A DNA stretch of 64,000 nt, taken from contig NZ_OY763408.1 in NCBI RefSeq assembly GCF_963667405.1, positions 829,757 through 893,756 on the forward strand, read 5' to 3'. The position numbers and the translations under genes were made by a program. Source of the stretch: an uncultured Sphaerochaeta sp. (GTDB lineage Bacteria > Spirochaetota > Spirochaetia > Sphaerochaetales > Sphaerochaetaceae). The stretch's first letter is position 1, and every line of letters starts with the position of its first letter. The notes under the pieces were generated by a model. The model was not told the origin of the DNA. It searched no databases and worked only from the letters and a program-made list of their open reading frames with translations. This document shows positions 62,554-64,000 of the stretch, piece by piece.

Positions 62554-62751
62554 CTATTGGATAGTCTTTTGATTATCCTTATATGCGAGAAAAAACCTTA
62601 AAGCTTCTTTTAGAGTACCTTGAATACTACCCCCATTTTGTTTCACTGTATCAAGATAATCTATGATATCACTATCTGTGCTTTTAAGCAAATTGATACC
62701 ATAGAACACTTTGTTGTTTTTTTCCCATGTTTTTCTAAGCTCTTTATCCAT
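62554..62751 (-). CDS. Ribbon-helix-helix-like small regulator
   Basis: 65 aa. The core YGINLLKSTDSDIIDYLDTV then GSIQGTLKEALRFFL follows the pattern strand, D-x-D-I-I-x-x-L, turn, Y/I-x-x-x-I/L-K-E-A/L-I/L-R of short RHH proteins on phages and plasmids. A strong promoter (TTGATG/TATAAT) precedes it, and palindromes in that promoter are likely its operators. GAGG lies upstream of the ATG. Confidence 0.65.
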   Translation of the reverse strand: MDKELRKTWEKNNKVFYGINLLKSTDSDIIDYLDTVKQNGGSIQGTLKEALRFFLAYKDNQKTIQ

Positions 62752-62790
62752 CTTGTTACCTACCTCAAAAATATTTTTTTTAACTAATTC

Positions 62791-62915
62791 ATTATAGCAT
62801 ATAGAGGTTTAACCATCAATTGGTTTAACCATAAAAATTCTTTCGTTTTATGTGGTTTAACCTATTGATTGTTTTTTGGGTTTCGTATACCTTCCAAGTG
62901 TGATGTGGTTAAACC
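62791..62915. promoter_or_regulatory. Divergent promoters with four GGTTTAACC operators
   Basis: GGTTTAACC occurs at 62806-62814, 62822-62830 and 62854-62862, and its complement form GGTTAAACC at 62907-62915, where it extends to the 13-bp palindrome GTGGTTAAACCAC. The leftward promoter is TTGATG (62814-62819), 17 nt, TATAAT (62791-62796), with the first copy in its spacer. The rightward promoter is TTGATT (62865-62870), 17 nt, TACCTT (62888-62893), flanked by copies three and four. Confidence 0.7.
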
Positions 62916-62979
62916 ACACACCAACTCACCTAGTGGGTTGCAACAAACAATCGGGGTACATACCCCTAGGAGCAATCGA

Positions 62980-63624
62980 ATGAAAAACACCAACACCACC
63001 ACCAACACCACTGAACTCGTAATTGACAAGAAAGAGCAAGCCAAGAAAGAAGCTGAAGCCAAGCGCCAAGCCATTGCCAACGCTCTTGCTCTCATCCAGA
63101 AAGAAGCCAACAACAATATTGAGCTTGTCACAAGCCAAGCCGGACACCTGCTTTCTTCCCTTGATTCTGTTTTGGCCAAAATTGCCGATGATGTCAAAAA
63201 AGCCGATGAAAAATCAGAGCTTTGGGCCTTGGATTTGACACCTGTCACGTTTACCAGAGACGGCAAGAAATACCAGTGGGTAGAGGTATCCGGCTTGGAC
63301 CGAAACGCAAGAGTACAGATTGTAGACAAAGACAGCAAAGCCGAGGTTTTGGTGTCATCTGCAAAAGTTCGTTCTATGGAACAACAGGCCTATATTGACG
63401 CTCTTGTAGCGGCTGGAAAGGACCTTACAAAAGCCGTTGCCTTGCGCAAGGCCGTAGCGGGCAAGACCTTCAGACAGGTTTTCGCGAATGCACAAGCGCA
63501 AGAGAAAGCCCGCATTGAAAAGCGCTATGCAAAGATTGTCCCTCCGATGGCCGAGCAGAAAGAAGAGACCGAAAAAAAGCCTGTTGCACGGCTCATTAAG
63601 GCCTCCGAGAAAGCAAGCGCATAA
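62980..63624 (+). CDS. Phage early-type protein of unknown function
   Basis: 214 aa from ATG 62980 (MKNTNTTTNTTELVIDKKEQ); AGGAG lies 8 nt upstream. Residues 15-75 are a Lys/Ala/Glu-rich coiled coil (EQAKKEAEAKRQAIANALAL), 85-125 a small beta unit (VTFTRDGKKYQWVEVSGLDR), and the end is helical and basic. I recognise no family. It is driven by the rightward promoter of the operator region, so it is probably the first gene of an early or regulatory operon. A GGGGT/ACCCC hairpin lies just before its ribosome site. Confidence 0.7.
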   Translation: MKNTNTTTNTTELVIDKKEQAKKEAEAKRQAIANALALIQKEANNNIELVTSQAGHLLSSLDSVLAKIADDVKKADEKSELWALDLTPVTFTRDGKKYQWVEVSGLDRNARVQIVDKDSKAEVLVSSAKVRSMEQQAYIDALVAAGKDLTKAVALRKAVAGKTFRQVFANAQAQEKARIEKRYAKIVPPMAEQKEETEKKPVARLIKASEKASA

Positions 63625-64000
63625 GGTTTTTGCCTACCCTAGGCAGGCGCTTTGTAGGGGTTCAATTCCCCTACTAGGGTAAACGTTTTTTGACAGTCTG
63701 ATTTGCCTTGCCATTTTTCCAGTCCATCACGCAACTCTGCGGGGTTGTCGGGCATACGAAAGGCATTCGGCTTTGGTCCTTGCGGGGAGCTTGGTTGGGT
63801 GTGTGGTTTGAAAAGTCGGGTTGTCCTTCTAGCAAGTGTGCTAGTCGTAGTTGTTTTCCATACACCAGAACCGGAAGTTTTAGGAATGGGGAATATTGAC
63901 ATCAGAATGACCTGTTAGCTTTGAGGAAACTCATCGGGTACGACAGGCGTTCGCAAGGGCCTTGCTGACGGCTGACCACTACTGAGCACGATACGACACC
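63625..64000. other. Right end of the window, no gene seen
   Basis: 376 nt. It holds the T-arm-like structure at 63635-63681; the rest shows no open frame with a ribosome site and no recognised element. Small frames on both strands lack support. Confidence 0.4.
63635..63681 (+). other. tRNA-like hairpin (acceptor plus T-arm shape)
   Basis: TACCCTAG (63635-63642) is complementary to CTAGGGTA (63674-63681). Between them lie 11-12 unpaired nt and a perfect T-arm shape: TAGGGG, loop TTCAATT, CCCCTA. The loop fits the tRNA T-loop rule (TTCRA). There is no D-arm or anticodon arm, so it is not a normal tRNA. Confidence 0.4.

Larger units (their letters stand above)
27700..64000. mobile_element. Podovirus-like (BPP-1-type) prophage, right end outside the window
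   Basis: From about 27.7 kb onward almost every gene is of phage type: tail fibre and lysis genes on the plus strand, then portal, scaffold, capsid, cement, tail tube, internal virion proteins and terminase on the minus strand. The Bbp16-like and Bbp19-like proteins point to a relation with Bordetella phage BPP-1. Integrase, repressor and replication genes are not present, so the element must continue past 64000. The left border is placed between the dehydrogenase terminator (27682) and the first late promoter (27861). I could not find a direct repeat or tRNA end that marks attL. Confidence 0.85.

Noticed and set aside
62277..62564. Small genes in the phage control region
   Set aside because: The frames on both strands lack ribosome sites and have unlikely compositions; the region is better explained by repeats and promoters.
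63601..63681. Complete tRNA gene
   Set aside because: T-arm and acceptor shapes are present, but no D-arm or anticodon arm can be folded, and the upstream part is coding sequence.
63639..63918. Small genes at the right end
   Set aside because: Overlapping frames on both strands, no ribosome site, and low-complexity products.

Overview
The left 27.7 kb is chromosomal DNA of a fermentative spirochaete, most likely of the Sphaerochaeta type. This taxon is inferred from the mix of genes (L-arabinose catabolism, glycogen synthesis, TAXI-type TRAP and osmoprotectant transport, a spirochaete-style lipoprotein) and not from an rRNA gene. The remaining 36 kb is a podovirus-like prophage whose right end lies outside the window.

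Chromosomal part. 0.1-6 kb is a sugar locus: a YtfQ-like sugar-binding protein, a LacI-family repressor, L-arabinose isomerase and a ribulokinase-type FGGY kinase. Two LacI-type operators lie in the lacI/araA divergent region. 6-8.8 kb is glgC-glgA (glycogen). 8.9-12.2 kb is a tightly overlapping TPR-tsaE-tsaB-trxB operon (t6A tRNA modification plus thioredoxin reductase). 12.5-14.3 kb is infC-rpmI-rplT plus a small coiled-coil protein. 14.3-20.5 kb holds class II aldolase, a lipoprotein, a TatD nuclease, a flavodoxin/FAD-oxidoreductase pair and an acyltransferase. 20.6-26 kb holds an osmoprotectant ABC transporter and a TAXI-TRAP transporter. 26.2-27.6 kb has an NTF2-like protein and a short-chain dehydrogenase. 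Several chromosomal genes have a promoter whose -10 box lies only 6-7 nt before the ATG, which suggests leaderless mRNAs.

Prophage. A rightward operon (27.9-34.4 kb) carries Ig-like tail proteins, a collagen-like tail fibre, a class 3 lipase and a holin-like protein. A long leftward operon (58.0-40.1 kb) carries portal, Bbp19-like protein, scaffold, major capsid, Bbp16-like cement protein, tail tube/nozzle proteins and three large internal virion proteins (up to 2018 aa). terS-terL form a third, leftward unit. The Bbp16/Bbp19 types point to a BPP-1-like phage. All three late units begin with the same 12-bp box followed 28-29 nt later by a -10-like hexamer and no -35 box, so they look like a co-regulated late regulon.

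AT-rich cargo genes sit between these units: a YjzC-like protein, a DUF2971 protein, an HNH-type protein, a type II restriction-modification system with a controller gene, a two-gene membrane module, and a membrane-anchored nuclease-like protein between portal and terminase. The 62-63 kb region looks like a control or replication centre: a C-rich tract, TATGCAA iterons in helical phase, and four copies of a GGTTTAACC palindrome around two divergent promoters, one of which drives a ribbon-helix-helix-like protein. Integrase, repressor and replication genes are not in the window and probably lie to the right.
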